From contig JAJRQO010000019.1 of assembly GCA_024280215.1 (NCBI GenBank), forward strand, positions 24,779 through 88,778: a stretch of 64,000 nt of DNA, read 5' to 3'. The notes under the pieces are model-generated. The model was not told the origin of the DNA. It saw nothing but the letters and a program-made list of their open reading frames with translations, and ran no database searches. A program made the position numbers and the translations under genes. The stretch comes from Candidatus Zixiibacteriota bacterium (GTDB lineage Bacteria > Zixibacteria > MSB-5A5 > GN15 > FEB-12). Shown here piece by piece: positions 54,011 through 63,910 of the stretch. Each line of letters starts with the position of its first letter. Within the stretch, counting starts at the first letter, position 1.

Positions 54011-55921
54011 ATGATTGATATTTCCAAAATCCGAAATCTTGCTATTGTTGCTCATATCGACCACGGCAAAACTACTCTCATCGATTCCATTTTCCAAGCG
54101 ACTCAAACCTTCCGAGACAATCAGGAAGTTGCTGAACGGCTGATGGACAACAATGTGCTCGAACGCGAACGTGGAATTACAATCCGTTCCAAACACTGTA
54201 CTGTCTCTTGGGACGACCACTTAATCAATATCATCGATACCCCAGGTCATGCGGATTTCTCGGGTGAAGTTGAACGTGTCCTCTCGATGGTCGACTCGGT
54301 TCTTCTGCTTGTTGATGCCAATGAAGGTCCTATGCCTCAGACTCGTTATGTTCTCATGCGCGCTTTAAAACTCGGACTCCACCCTATCGTAATAGTAAAC
54401 AAAGTTGACCGTCCAAATGCTCGCCCTGATTATGCCTTAGATAAAACTTTCGATCTCTTTTTAGAGCTTGGTGCTACCGACGAACAAGCCAACTTCCCTG
54501 TCCTCTATGGTTCGGGTCTTGCTGGCTGGTTTGTCAATGATTTGGAAAAAGAAGAGCATGAAGGAATGGATGCAATCTTTAAAACAATCATCGATGAAGT
54601 TCCAGCACCTGATGTAGACCAAGATGGTGACTTCCTTATGCAAGTCAGTTCACTTGACTGGAACGATTATATCGGTCAAATCGGATGCGGACGTGTCCTT
54701 CGTGGCACGCTTAAAAAAGGTGAAGTTTTCACTCGCATGACAACCAGCCTAAAAAATAAAGCAAATCCTGAAGAAGGATGGACATTGGATTCAACCGCTA
54801 AAGTCAAAGGTGTCCACATGTGGATTTCTCGTGGCTTAACAAGAGTTGAAACAGATGAAGTCACCGCAGGTGATATTGTCTGGATTGCTGGTCCACCTGA
54901 AATCGGAATCGGTGACACCTTCTCTGTAAACGAAGATACAAGCGAAGCGCTCAAACCACTTGAGATTGAAGAACCTACTCTTTCGATGTTTTTCTTAGTC
55001 AATAATGGTCCGTTCTCGGGTCAAGATGGAACAGCGATTATGCTTCGTCAACTTAAAGACCGTCTCGAAAGAGAACTTCGTGTCAATGTTGCTCTTCGCA
55101 TGGAAGACCTCGGTCGTTCCGACGGAGTCAAAGTGTCTGGTCGTGGTGAATTGCATCTTGCTATTTTGATTGAAGAGATGCGTCGTGAAGGGCTCGAGTT
55201 CTGTATTTCTCGTCCAGAAGTTATTTTACAAAAAGATGAAAACGACAATACATTAGAACCTATCGAACAGCTTATCATTGATGTACCCGAAGAATACCAA
55301 GGCGTCATCATTGAAAAACTTGCCAAACGAAAAGGCGAATTGACCTCAGTTGAAAATGCTGGCACTAATGTAATCCGTATCGAATTCAACATCCCAACTC
55401 GTGGACTTATCGGTTATCGTTCTGAGTTCCTCACCGATACTCGTGGTCTCGGAATCATGGCATCACGCTTTAATGGCTACGGTGCTTGGCGTGGTGAGAT
55501 TGTTGCTCGTACCAAAGGTTCCGTTATCTCTATTGAAACTGGTCCAGCTACTGCTTACTCACTTGAAGGTCTGCAAGAACGTTCAGTTAGTTTTATAGAA
55601 CCGACTGAAAGAATCTATACTGGTCAAATCGTTGGTGAGAACGCTCGCAACATGGATATGACTTGTAACCCAACCAAGAAAAAACAATTAACCAACCATC
55701 GTGCTTCTAATAAAGATATGGGGGTCAAACTTGACGTCCCTCGTAAGATGACTTTAGAACAAGCGATGGAATGGATCCGTGATGATGAACTTGTTGAAGT
55801 CACTCCAAAAGCTATTCGTATTCGTAAAACAATTTTAGACATCGACGACCGTAAACGTGCCGAGAAAAAACTGATGGCACTCGACGAATCCGCCGCCTCA
55901 CAAGTACGCCCATCCGCATAA
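54011..55921 (+). CDS. typA: TypA/BipA ribosome-associated translational GTPase
   Basis: The 636-residue protein has the G1 motif AHIDHGKTTL (residues 15-24), ERERGITIRSK switch I, DTPGHADFSGEVER and NKVDRPNARPD. Domain II starts around YIGQIGCGRVLRG, EF-G-like domains III and V follow, and the TypA-specific C-terminal domain contains RGLIGYRSEFLTDTRG and KKKQLTNHRASNKD. Its length is slightly above the usual 600-615, with a short C-terminal extension. TypA acts on ribosome assembly and stress responses. The AAAGG before the ATG is 12 nt away, longer than ideal. It is a single-gene transcript with its own promoter, attenuator-like leader and terminator. Confidence 0.97.
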   Translation: MIDISKIRNLAIVAHIDHGKTTLIDSIFQATQTFRDNQEVAERLMDNNVLERERGITIRSKHCTVSWDDHLINIIDTPGHADFSGEVERVLSMVDSVLLLVDANEGPMPQTRYVLMRALKLGLHPIVIVNKVDRPNARPDYALDKTFDLFLELGATDEQANFPVLYGSGLAGWFVNDLEKEEHEGMDAIFKTIIDEVPAPDVDQDGDFLMQVSSLDWNDYIGQIGCGRVLRGTLKKGEVFTRMTTSLKNKANPEEGWTLDSTAKVKGVHMWISRGLTRVETDEVTAGDIVWIAGPPEIGIGDTFSVNEDTSEALKPLEIEEPTLSMFFLVNNGPFSGQDGTAIMLRQLKDRLERELRVNVALRMEDLGRSDGVKVSGRGELHLAILIEEMRREGLEFCISRPEVILQKDENDNTLEPIEQLIIDVPEEYQGVIIEKLAKRKGELTSVENAGTNVIRIEFNIPTRGLIGYRSEFLTDTRGLGIMASRFNGYGAWRGEIVARTKGSVISIETGPATAYSLEGLQERSVSFIEPTERIYTGQIVGENARNMDMTCNPTKKKQLTNHRASNKDMGVKLDVPRKMTLEQAMEWIRDDELVEVTPKAIRIRKTILDIDDRKRAEKKLMALDESAASQVRPSA

Positions 55922-55965
55922 TCTGTTAAAAATGTCATTCCCTACTTTATAGATATTTATAGTAG

Positions 55966-55995
55966 GGCGGAACTCTTTAGTAGTTCCGCCTTTTT
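55966..55995 (+). terminator. Intrinsic terminator of typA
   Basis: GGCGGAACT (55966-55974) and AGTTCCGCC (55982-55990) form a perfect 9-bp stem followed by five T. An overlapping CCCTACT/AGTAGGG pair (55940-55967) begins with the dispersed TGTCATTCCC sequence. Confidence 0.88.
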
Positions 55996-56334
55996 ATTTG
56001 CATTAACATTTCTCGATTCATATCATTGCGAGTCGAAACCTCTGACAAGAGGTCGAGACGTGGCAATCTCATCTTTTCAAAATGGGTTCAGTCGCATAAA
56101 AAAAGTTTTTTAACTCACTTTAATCTATCCCTTTTCGTTATAAACAATTCACCCGCAGGGTGTTACAGCAAATTGGCTTTGTTTTGTCAAATTTAGTTAT
56201 TTTTATACTCACTATCATTTCAAATGGCTTAAATCCATTTTCACTCATATTTAATGTATGTAATATAATCTTTTCATCATACAATAAGTGGTGTTTGGTA
56301 ACTAGTGTGAATGTGTAGAAAAGATGTTCAAGAA
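55996..56334. other. Intergenic stretch with a dispersed-repeat copy
   Basis: No gene is seen. The segment at about 56024-56071 reads TCATTGCGAG ... CGTGGCAATCTC, a form of the short intergenic repeat found in many bacterial genomes as TCATTGCGAG..GCAATCTC. The rest is AT-rich and featureless. Confidence 0.45.
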
Positions 56335-56364
56335 TGTCATTCCCGTGAAAACGGGAATCCAGAA
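56335..56364 (+). repeat. Dispersed palindromic repeat, left flank of the restriction-modification gene
   Basis: TGTCATTCCCGT-GAAA-ACGGGAATCCAGA: a 7-bp stem with a GAAA loop, flanked by the constant TGTCA and TCCAGA. Same family as the copies at 59654 (inverted) and 63936. Confidence 0.8.
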
Positions 56365-56367
56365 GAA

Positions 56368-59300
56368 TTATAATTCTACTATTGAAGGTTCGACTTGTGA
56401 ATAATATCTGTCTATTTCAGTTTGTAATTCTATCGTAAAAGATAAAGCAGTAACAACTTTACAGAAATGTTGCATATCATCAAGAGATAATATTCTTTCT
56501 TTATGACTATCAAGCCATTTATCTAAAACTTGATACCCACCTATTTGATAATCCCATACTTCAGGCTTTATATTATCGAAATACTGCATTTCTTCATTGA
56601 TATAAACTCGGTTTTCTTCAACAGAATAATTTCGACATTCTTTTTTAGTTTTCCCTAACCTGTTAGAACCTTCTTTTTGAAATCTTGAAATAGATTTATC
56701 GATTTTTTTTGATTTCAAAAGATGAAGTTCGGTCAGTTGTTTACCAATGTTAGACATATTTTTAAATAGTTTGTAATCTGCTGTGAAAGGGATTTTAGGG
56801 AAATCAATTTTTAAAAACTCAGCATACATTGTACGGTATTCATTGGAATAGAGAACAGCGTAGGTATAATGTAGTATCTGTTCGGGGGTTGGTTTTTTCT
56901 TGTAAGTTTCTTTTAGTTTTTTATAGAACTCTTTATTGATATTGGGCAGTTTCCCTTTTGCTTTTTCTGCATCAGAAAAGAAATCATTTTTCTCTTCGTC
57001 GGGATAAATGTAAAGTGGGAAAATATAATCAATAGTTTTAGAAGATACTGTAACATGATCAATCATAGAGTTAGTACAAAGAATATGACTCCAAGGTATT
57101 TTTGTTTCTACTCTTTTCGGGGTTATTAGTCCAATATTATCTTTGAGCATATGCTGCATTATTCCTCTGCGAGGCATACATAAAAATCCTTTTGTTTTAC
57201 CTGTATAATATGTATACCTAATATCAAATGGACGATAAAGCATTTTAGAAATTAATTTTTTTTGTGGTTCATCTTTTAAAATATCTTCTTGAGCTAAATG
57301 CACTTTCCAATCTCTGGCATCTTTCCCTAAATCAAAAGCAATCCTTGCATCTTCCGGTTTATGGTTAATAAACAAATTAACTCTATTCCATAAAACTTTA
57401 GATTCAAAGTCGATAGTCAATTTATCTCTTGCTGTAACAATACCTACCGAGTTTACAGGAAACAAATTCGGTAAAGAATAGAATTTGTCATAAATTATCT
57501 TAAGCTTTTCATCAACAAGGTTAAAGAGGTAAGAGTCAGAAGATGGTAACAATGTTTTCCATTTAGTATTTTTTATATCATGTTCTAATAAGAATGAATT
57601 TTTAGTTTCACGTTTACCAAATAAATCTGATTTTTTAATTACTTTTCTTAAGCCTTTTTTCTTTACAAAAAAGACAATGCTGACACCTTGTTTTATATCA
57701 AATACATTTTCATCTTTTGAACCATCTGGTGCTTTTTCTTTTTTGTTATAATTACCGTGTAAATCTAAAATATATATTTGGTCAAAAGAAATCATCAGTG
57801 ATTGACGCATACCTCGAAAAGTTGGATTATCCAAATAACCATGATTGGTTATCATACCGACAACACCTTCACCAATCTGGTCAATTTTCCATTGAGCGAA
57901 ACGAATAAATTTCACATAATCATCTTGAAGCCATTTAGGGTTTTTCTCACCAAGCCAACCACCATCTATAATTTTATAATTTTCTATCTGTTCACCAATC
58001 CATGTTTTTAGCTTCTTATCAGAATTCTTAGATGCTTTTTTCATGACTGGTTTTAACCCATATTTCCCTTTTTCATTATTAATTTCATAATGGGAGATAT
58101 ATCTTTCGCCCTTTTTAACCGAAAATTTATCTTCACTTTTATTTGAGGAATGTCCAGAATATGGCGGGTTGCCTATTATAACCATAACAGGTTGTTCTTT
58201 TTTTATCTTTCCTGCTTCTTGTGACTCTTCAGAAAGAGATTTACCTATACCTGGAATACTTATCGTGTGTAAATCTTCCATTTCAAGCGTGTTTGTCAGA
58301 TAAAGATTAAAGCGTTCATCTTGTTTTAGTTTATAGTTAAACTCATCTAAGACAAAACCCATTTTCAAATGACCAATAGCATACGGAGCCATCATAAGCT
58401 CAAAAGCATAAAAGTTTTTAAGTAGATGTTCTTTTATAAAACCATTTTTTTCACCCGCTCCGTGGTTGTTATTGAACTCTTCCATTGCAACTTGAAATGC
58501 ATGAGCAACAAAAGTGAGCGTACCTGCGGCAGGGTCAAGCAATGTTACCGATCTGTCTGCCAAACCTTCACTTTTTCCAAAATCATTTTTAAGAATTTCA
58601 TTTACCGAGCGGACGATGTAAGATACAACTGGTTCGGGAGTGTAATAGACACCTCGTTTGTTTCTTAATTGAGGGTCATAAGCTGCTAAGAATGTTTCAT
58701 AGAAATGAATGATAGGGTCTTTCCCTTTACCCTCTATATAAAAAGTATCCATAATTTTATTTATATCAGCAACTGCCAAGACAGATGAAATATCATCAAC
58801 AATCCATTCTATCTGTTTTGGTGGGTTGCCAAGAGAAATATTTTGAAATAGGTCTCTTAGAATACCAATAGTACGTGGAATATTATCAAATGCAAGTTTA
58901 CGAGTAAAACCCTCATCTGTTCGAGAACGAGCTGCAAACAAACCATACGTAATTGTTTGAGCATATAGATCAGAACATTGTTTAATATCTAAGTCAGAAA
59001 TTAAATATTCTTTAAAGGCATGATAGAATCCATAAATATCAGATTTTTTCTCAACATCGCCTTCAAGTAATTCTAATACAATTTTTTCTAAATGACGAGT
59101 TTTATTTGCGAGTGTTATTGCCAATTCTTGAGCATTGTATATTATAGGTTGATTGTATGAAAGGAAAGTCTCTATCAAAACTCTAAATTCTTCTTCATCT
59201 TTAACAGGTGGTTTTGTTTTGACTTTTTTAGTTATAGAATGGAAAGCTATTTCAACTTTTTCTATTAACTCACCATCACGATATAACCAAAACTCATAGA

Positions 59301-59622
59301 AATTAGTTAGAATAACATTCGGAAAAGCTTTAAAATATCTTTTGAGCTGTTCAGTATCTTCAATTTTACTTAGATTGGAACCAGGAATTTTTGCTTCAAT
59401 ATATCCCGAAATCTTTTGTTTACCATCCCAAACTCGAAAATCAGGATTTCCGCCCTCTGTTTTTTTAGGGTTTGCTGTTACAACAATTTTTTTCTTCTTA
59501 CCGAGTTCTTCAATGAGAGATTTAAGAGATGGGTAATAACTTTCTTCTCGGGCATCTCCCCTTTGTTCGGTGTCGAATATTTCTTTTAGATATTTGTTTA
59601 TCATAACTTCATCAAGAATCAT
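56368..59622 (-). CDS. Single-chain restriction-modification enzyme (type IIG/ISP-like) without helicase
   Basis: The 1084-residue protein begins with a PD-(D/E)xK nuclease-type domain: D61 in GGNPDFRVWD and E76-A-K78 in GYIEAK. A helical connector follows (to about residue 330), then an adenine-N6 methyltransferase with FxGxG-type motif I DPAAGTLTF near 366 and motif IV NPPY near 486. The last 400 residues (FDIRYTYYTGK and TYAVLYSNEYR) match the target-recognition part of such enzymes. There is no helicase domain, unlike type ISP enzymes. No separate specificity or methylase gene is nearby. ATG codons at residues 1 and 7 are both possible starts. Inverted dispersed repeats flank the gene, hinting at acquisition as a unit. 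Confidence 0.85.
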   Translation of the reverse strand: MILDEVMINKYLKEIFDTEQRGDAREESYYPSLKSLIEELGKKKKIVVTANPKKTEGGNPDFRVWDGKQKISGYIEAKIPGSNLSKIEDTEQLKRYFKAFPNVILTNFYEFWLYRDGELIEKVEIAFHSITKKVKTKPPVKDEEEFRVLIETFLSYNQPIIYNAQELAITLANKTRHLEKIVLELLEGDVEKKSDIYGFYHAFKEYLISDLDIKQCSDLYAQTITYGLFAARSRTDEGFTRKLAFDNIPRTIGILRDLFQNISLGNPPKQIEWIVDDISSVLAVADINKIMDTFYIEGKGKDPIIHFYETFLAAYDPQLRNKRGVYYTPEPVVSYIVRSVNEILKNDFGKSEGLADRSVTLLDPAAGTLTFVAHAFQVAMEEFNNNHGAGEKNGFIKEHLLKNFYAFELMMAPYAIGHLKMGFVLDEFNYKLKQDERFNLYLTNTLEMEDLHTISIPGIGKSLSEESQEAGKIKKEQPVMVIIGNPPYSGHSSNKSEDKFSVKKGERYISHYEINNEKGKYGLKPVMKKASKNSDKKLKTWIGEQIENYKIIDGGWLGEKNPKWLQDDYVKFIRFAQWKIDQIGEGVVGMITNHGYLDNPTFRGMRQSLMISFDQIYILDLHGNYNKKEKAPDGSKDENVFDIKQGVSIVFFVKKKGLRKVIKKSDLFGKRETKNSFLLEHDIKNTKWKTLLPSSDSYLFNLVDEKLKIIYDKFYSLPNLFPVNSVGIVTARDKLTIDFESKVLWNRVNLFINHKPEDARIAFDLGKDARDWKVHLAQEDILKDEPQKKLISKMLYRPFDIRYTYYTGKTKGFLCMPRRGIMQHMLKDNIGLITPKRVETKIPWSHILCTNSMIDHVTVSSKTIDYIFPLYIYPDEEKNDFFSDAEKAKGKLPNINKEFYKKLKETYKKKPTPEQILHYTYAVLYSNEYRTMYAEFLKIDFPKIPFTADYKLFKNMSNIGKQLTELHLLKSKKIDKSISRFQKEGSNRLGKTKKECRNYSVEENRVYINEEMQYFDNIKPEVWDYQIGGYQVLDKWLDSHKERILSLDDMQHFCKVVTALSFTIELQTEIDRYYSQVEPSIVEL

Positions 59623-59653
59623 ATTAAATACAATATAATCAACAAATATTTTA

Positions 59654-59681
59654 CTGGATTCCCATTTTCATGGGAATGACA
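59654..59681 (-). repeat. Dispersed palindromic repeat, right flank of the restriction-modification gene
   Basis: The reverse complement reads TGTCATTCCCATGAAAATGG followed by GAATCCAG, the same constant ends and stem-loop as at 56335, in opposite orientation. Confidence 0.8.
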
Positions 59682-59693
59682 TTTATTGAATAA

Positions 59694-59717
59694 CCCTTCG
59701 ACTCCGCTCAGGGTGAC
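59694..59717 (-). repeat. Dispersed CTGAGCGGAGTCGAAG repeat
   Basis: The minus strand reads GTCACCCTGAGCGGAGTCGA followed by AGGG. The 16-base core CTGAGCGGAGTCGAAG is also present at 63823-63838 on the plus strand. Confidence 0.8.
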
Positions 59718-59722
59718 TTTTT

Positions 59723-61045
59723 TTACAGTCCGCTGAATTTAATATCCTTAAACATCATCGATGGTCGGCGTACTGATGAATACATATACGGGTCATTGCC
59801 CATCGCTACCAAACTACTCCATAGTTCTATCAGATTACCCGAAATATTCATCTCACTTACTGGTTTGACTATTTGACCATTTTCAATCAGTTGTCCAGCA
59901 ACTCCCCATGAATAATCTCCAGTCGTACCGTTGGTGTTACCACCCATGAAGCTTGTCACTAAGATACCATGAGAAATTGATTTGATAATCTCTTCAAGTG
60001 ATTGGTCGCCATATTCAAAAACAAGATTTGTCGTAGACCCACCAGTTGGTTCCCATCCAAGTTTTCGTCCGTAGTAACTGTCGATAAGATAATCCTGTAA
60101 AACTCCATTTTTAACAAGGGTTCTATTACGAGTTGAGATTCCCTCACTATCATAATGACGGGACCCCATACCACGTTTAATAAACGGGTCATCGATAAGA
60201 GTAAATTTATCCGATGCAATCTTCTCGCCTTTCATCCCGTCAAGGAAAGATCGTTTCTGCTGAATCGCTCTGGCTCCCATAGGGCTTAACAATGGATAGA
60301 TAGGTTTACCACCAGCACGATTATGAATAACCATGTCATAGGTTCCTGATGCAACTTTTTCCTGTCCAACTTTTGCGAGTGCTTTCTCAAGCACACCACT
60401 TGAAAGTACATCTAAATCTGGAGAGTCCTTAAGATAACGAGTTGTCGCGTAGTTCCAATCGGACGGACGTTTTCCATCTTTGTCTGCAACTGTTACTTCA
60501 ACGCCTATCGAGAAAGATGTCTGACGGCGGATTCCTTCAAAGCCATTACTATGTACTTTGACTGATTCAGAATCATTGTCATAGTATCCTGCTGTTGAAG
60601 AAATTATCTTATCGGACTTTGCCGCTGTTTGCGATTGCAAATCACGAGCATATTTAACCCGTTGGTTGGCATCAATTGAATCATAGTCGTTATCAATAAT
60701 ATCTAATTCAACATCTTTGATATTTTGGTAATACTTTGAGTCGGGAAGTTGCCTAAATTTATCTTCGGTAAGATACTTTGTCATGGCAATTGCTTCTTTG
60801 ACAAATTTACCGAGAGAGTCTCTTCGTAAATCATTTGTTGAATGACCCGAAAATTTATTGTCAGCATAGACATTAATATTTAATGAGTTTTGAGTTGACT
60901 CTTTTATTTTATCAAGTTGTCCATCACGATACTCCACCTCGACACCTCGAGAATTTGCTATATCAACAGCAATTTCTGTGGCACCATTTGCTTTTGCAGT
61001 GCTTGCTACCCAATGAGCAAGTTCTAATCTATCTTTTGTTTTCAT
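59723..61045 (-). CDS. pmbA: TldE/PmbA-family protein
   Basis: The 440-residue protein matches the TldE (PmbA) half of the TldD/TldE protease: GVEVEYRDGQLDKIKES near the start, a central region without the HExxxH zinc site, and the C-terminal TGDYSWGVAGQLIENG and VSEMNISGNLIEL segments. In E. coli TldD/E it is the non-catalytic partner that helps enclose unfolded peptides. No signal peptide is visible at the N-terminus (MKTKDRLELAHWVAS). It lies 44 nt downstream of the TldD gene, which does have an export signal. This mismatch is unexplained. Confidence 0.92.
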   Translation of the reverse strand: MKTKDRLELAHWVASTAKANGATEIAVDIANSRGVEVEYRDGQLDKIKESTQNSLNINVYADNKFSGHSTNDLRRDSLGKFVKEAIAMTKYLTEDKFRQLPDSKYYQNIKDVELDIIDNDYDSIDANQRVKYARDLQSQTAAKSDKIISSTAGYYDNDSESVKVHSNGFEGIRRQTSFSIGVEVTVADKDGKRPSDWNYATTRYLKDSPDLDVLSSGVLEKALAKVGQEKVASGTYDMVIHNRAGGKPIYPLLSPMGARAIQQKRSFLDGMKGEKIASDKFTLIDDPFIKRGMGSRHYDSEGISTRNRTLVKNGVLQDYLIDSYYGRKLGWEPTGGSTTNLVFEYGDQSLEEIIKSISHGILVTSFMGGNTNGTTGDYSWGVAGQLIENGQIVKPVSEMNISGNLIELWSSLVAMGNDPYMYSSVRRPSMMFKDIKFSGL

Positions 61046-61089
61046 ATATAGTCCTTATTAATTACCTTTACACATACCTTGTTTTATTT

Positions 61090-62628
61090 TTAGACACCAC
61101 CAACAGTAATTGCTGAGACTTTGATTGTCGGAAGTCCCATAGAGACAGGTACACCCTGACCACCTTTACCACAAGTCCAGCCACCTTCTGCCATCTTCAT
61201 ATCATTGGCCACCATCGTAACTTTACTAAGTGAGTCGGGACCATTCCCAATAAGGTTGATATCTTTGATTGGTTTAGTAAGTTTTCCATTTTCAATTAAG
61301 TTTCCAGATTTTACATAGAAGGTATAATCACCACCACCAATATCAACTTGTCCATTAGTGAATTGGTCAACGTAAATACCATTTTTAATTGAACTAATAA
61401 TTTCTTCAACCGAATGAGGTCCATCGGTCATGTATGTATTTCTCATCCGTGGAAGTGGAGCAAACCGAAACGATTGACGACGGCCACTTCCTGTTGGAAC
61501 AACGCCGTAAAACTTCGCAGAAATTTTATCGTGCAAGTATGATTCCAAAATACCGTTACGAACTAAGTGAGTTTCTTGACTGTCGTTCCCTTCATCATCT
61601 ATATTGATTGAACCACGGATATTTTTGTTTTTACCAGAATCAACAATATTGACAAAATCTTCGGCAACTTTTTTACCAATTTTATCAGAGAAAATAGATG
61701 TATTCTTTCTGTTAAAATCTGCTTCCATGCCATGTCCGATTGCTTCATGAAGCAAAATCCCCGATGAACCAGCAGCAAGCACGACTGGCATTTCACCCGT
61801 TGCTGGCTTAACTGCATCAAAAAGATTGATAGTTCTTCGCACTGCTTGCACACCAATTCGGTTGAGTGCTTCCGATGAGACAAATTCGATACCATTTCGT
61901 TCGCATAGATTAAAACCGTTGCTTTCACGTTTTCCATTGAACTCGGCTGTACAATTACCAGCAATACGAACCATCGGTTGATAATCACAGGCGATACGCC
62001 CTTCAGATGTTGCCACTAAGATATAAGAACTGTTATCAGCAATCGATGCAGTTGTTTTGATAACTCGAGCATCAGTTTCGTGCATAACTTTATTTATTTG
62101 TTGAATCGTTGGAATCTTGCGGTCGATAGTAACATCTTCCCACTTTGTCTTAATCGGATAATAATCAGGAGTCGGATAATACCCAAGCTTGGCAATTTCA
62201 CCTGGATTTGCTGACTTAGCGATACTGGCAGCCGTCATAGCAGCAGTTCGCATTGCCTCAGCCGATATTTCTTCGGTAAATGAATAGCCCGTTTGATCAC
62301 CTTTGAGAACTCGGATGCCTACACCAAAATCTACATTAGTGTATGCTTTATTAACCGCGTCATCTTCAAGTGCGACATAACTATCTATTTTATGTTGAAA
62401 GAAAAGGTCACAATAGTCACCACCCTTTGAAAGAGCCGCTTCCATTGTTTTGCGTATTAACTCTTGAGAAACGGAAAAATGCTTTAGATATTCTTCTAAC
62501 ACTGAGTCCCCTGTCAGTCCTGGCGAGAATGCCATGGCTGGATTAAATTTAAAAATCGCAGGTATCGTGGCTAATGCCATACCCTTCGCTCCCCATGAGA
62601 CAAATTTTCGTCGTGAAATGTGTGCCAT
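61090..62628 (-). CDS. tldD: TldD-family zinc metalloprotease with twin-arginine signal
   Basis: The 512-residue protein begins ISRRKFVSWGAKGMALATIP, a twin-arginine export signal, before a standard TldD chain. The zinc motif HEAIGHGMEAD is present (HExxxH), as are GGDYCDLFFQH near the start, VDIGGGDYTFYVKSG and GNLIENGKL toward the end. TldD with TldE forms a cage-like protease that cleaves unfolded peptides and matures some peptide antibiotics and toxins. Export of TldD in a Tat-dependent way would place it in the periplasm with its metal already bound. The gene pair forms a two-gene operon. Confidence 0.92.
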   Translation of the reverse strand: MAHISRRKFVSWGAKGMALATIPAIFKFNPAMAFSPGLTGDSVLEEYLKHFSVSQELIRKTMEAALSKGGDYCDLFFQHKIDSYVALEDDAVNKAYTNVDFGVGIRVLKGDQTGYSFTEEISAEAMRTAAMTAASIAKSANPGEIAKLGYYPTPDYYPIKTKWEDVTIDRKIPTIQQINKVMHETDARVIKTTASIADNSSYILVATSEGRIACDYQPMVRIAGNCTAEFNGKRESNGFNLCERNGIEFVSSEALNRIGVQAVRRTINLFDAVKPATGEMPVVLAAGSSGILLHEAIGHGMEADFNRKNTSIFSDKIGKKVAEDFVNIVDSGKNKNIRGSINIDDEGNDSQETHLVRNGILESYLHDKISAKFYGVVPTGSGRRQSFRFAPLPRMRNTYMTDGPHSVEEIISSIKNGIYVDQFTNGQVDIGGGDYTFYVKSGNLIENGKLTKPIKDINLIGNGPDSLSKVTMVANDMKMAEGGWTCGKGGQGVPVSMGLPTIKVSAITVGGV

Positions 62629-62896
62629 TCTTCTGTCCTTTCACATCATTTATTTCTACTGTTATAGAATTATTATTCTGGCTAAATTTTACATAGACAT
62701 ATAATGTACGAAATAATACATAAAAAGATTCGTTTTGTCTTAATTTTTATTAATAAACAATATATCGCATCGCAACTATTGCGAACAGTTTTTCATTACC
62801 AAGTCACAGAAAAGTCACATGCTATTTGCTTCGTTGACAAACAATGTCCACCTTTATATACTTAAACATAAAACAATCAAACAGATAAGAGATTAT

Positions 62897-63808
62897 ATGA
62901 ATCAAATAACAAAAGTTGCCGTAGTGCAGGACTCCTCTGTTTTTCTCAATAAAGATGCGACCATCGAAAAAGCTATCGCACTTATTCAGAAAGCTGCCAA
63001 AGATGGTGCCAAGTTGGTTCTCTTTCCCGAAGCGTTTATTTCAGGCTACCCTGACTGGGTCTGGACTTTGCAACCATCAAATAAAAAAGTTATGAGTGAG
63101 ATGTTTTCAGCTCTATACAATAATGCCATTTCAACTCAGGACGACTCTCTCAAACCACTCTATAAAGCTGCCAAAGAAAATGCTATTTATGTTGTTATCG
63201 GAGCCAGTGAGAAAAATTCGGAAGCGAGCAATGCCACTCTGTTTAATTCGATGGTTTACATTAGCGACCAAGGCGAACTACTCGGCATTCATCGCAAATT
63301 GATTCCTACAGGTGGCGAACGGTTGATGTGGGGACAGGGCGACGGAACCACCCTGCATAGTTTTGATACACCATTTGGAAAAATTGGTGGTTTGATTTGT
63401 TGGGAATGTTATATGCCTCTTGCCCGTGTTGCTATGTATAACCAGGCGGTGCAAATATTTTTAACTCCAACATGGGACTCATCGGATGGCTGGCATAATG
63501 CCATGAAACATATCGCCCTTGAGGGTGGCATGTATGTACTGAGTTCTACCCAAGCTCTTAAAAAAGATGAAATCCCTGACAGCTATGAATTTAAAAATCT
63601 TTATGCTGATGACCGTGAGTGGATTAACAAAGGGAACAGTTGTATTATAAATCCAAAAGGTCAAGTCATCGCCGAACCACTCAACGCCAAGCAAGGCATT
63701 TTGTACGCCGATATTGATACAGCAGAGATTACAAATCAGAAATGGTTGTTTGATTCAGCGGGACATTACGCCCGCCCCGATGTCTTCAACTTCTCTGTGA
63801 ATAAGTAA
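62897..63808 (+). CDS. Nitrilase-family carbon-nitrogen hydrolase
   Basis: I choose the ATG at 62897 (MNQITKVAVVQDSSVF), where family proteins start and where AAGAG lies 7 nt upstream; an ATG at 62819 adds 26 residues of no likeness. The 303-residue protein has the catalytic triad E45 (LFPEAFISGYP), K134 (HRKLIPTGGERLMWG) and C168 (GLICWECYMPLAR). The CWExYMPLAR form is that of true nitrilases rather than amidases, so it probably hydrolyses an organic nitrile to the acid and ammonia. The substrate is not predictable. It is soluble, cytoplasmic, and transcribed alone, divergent from tldD. Confidence 0.92.
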   Translation: MNQITKVAVVQDSSVFLNKDATIEKAIALIQKAAKDGAKLVLFPEAFISGYPDWVWTLQPSNKKVMSEMFSALYNNAISTQDDSLKPLYKAAKENAIYVVIGASEKNSEASNATLFNSMVYISDQGELLGIHRKLIPTGGERLMWGQGDGTTLHSFDTPFGKIGGLICWECYMPLARVAMYNQAVQIFLTPTWDSSDGWHNAMKHIALEGGMYVLSSTQALKKDEIPDSYEFKNLYADDREWINKGNSCIINPKGQVIAEPLNAKQGILYADIDTAEITNQKWLFDSAGHYARPDVFNFSVNK

Positions 63809-63815
63809 AATAATT

Positions 63816-63840
63816 TGTCATACTGAGCGGAGTCGAAGTA
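63816..63840 (+). repeat. Dispersed CTGAGCGGAGTCGAAG repeat
   Basis: TGTCATACTGAGCGGAGTCG followed by AAGTA; shares its 16-base core with the copy at 59694-59717, with a TGTCA start as in the other repeat family. Confidence 0.75.
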
Positions 63841-63910
63841 TACACATAAAAAATTTAACATCTGTTTTAAAATTGACTCCCATCTTAAAAGATTTGCTGG
63901 GTGTGTTTTT

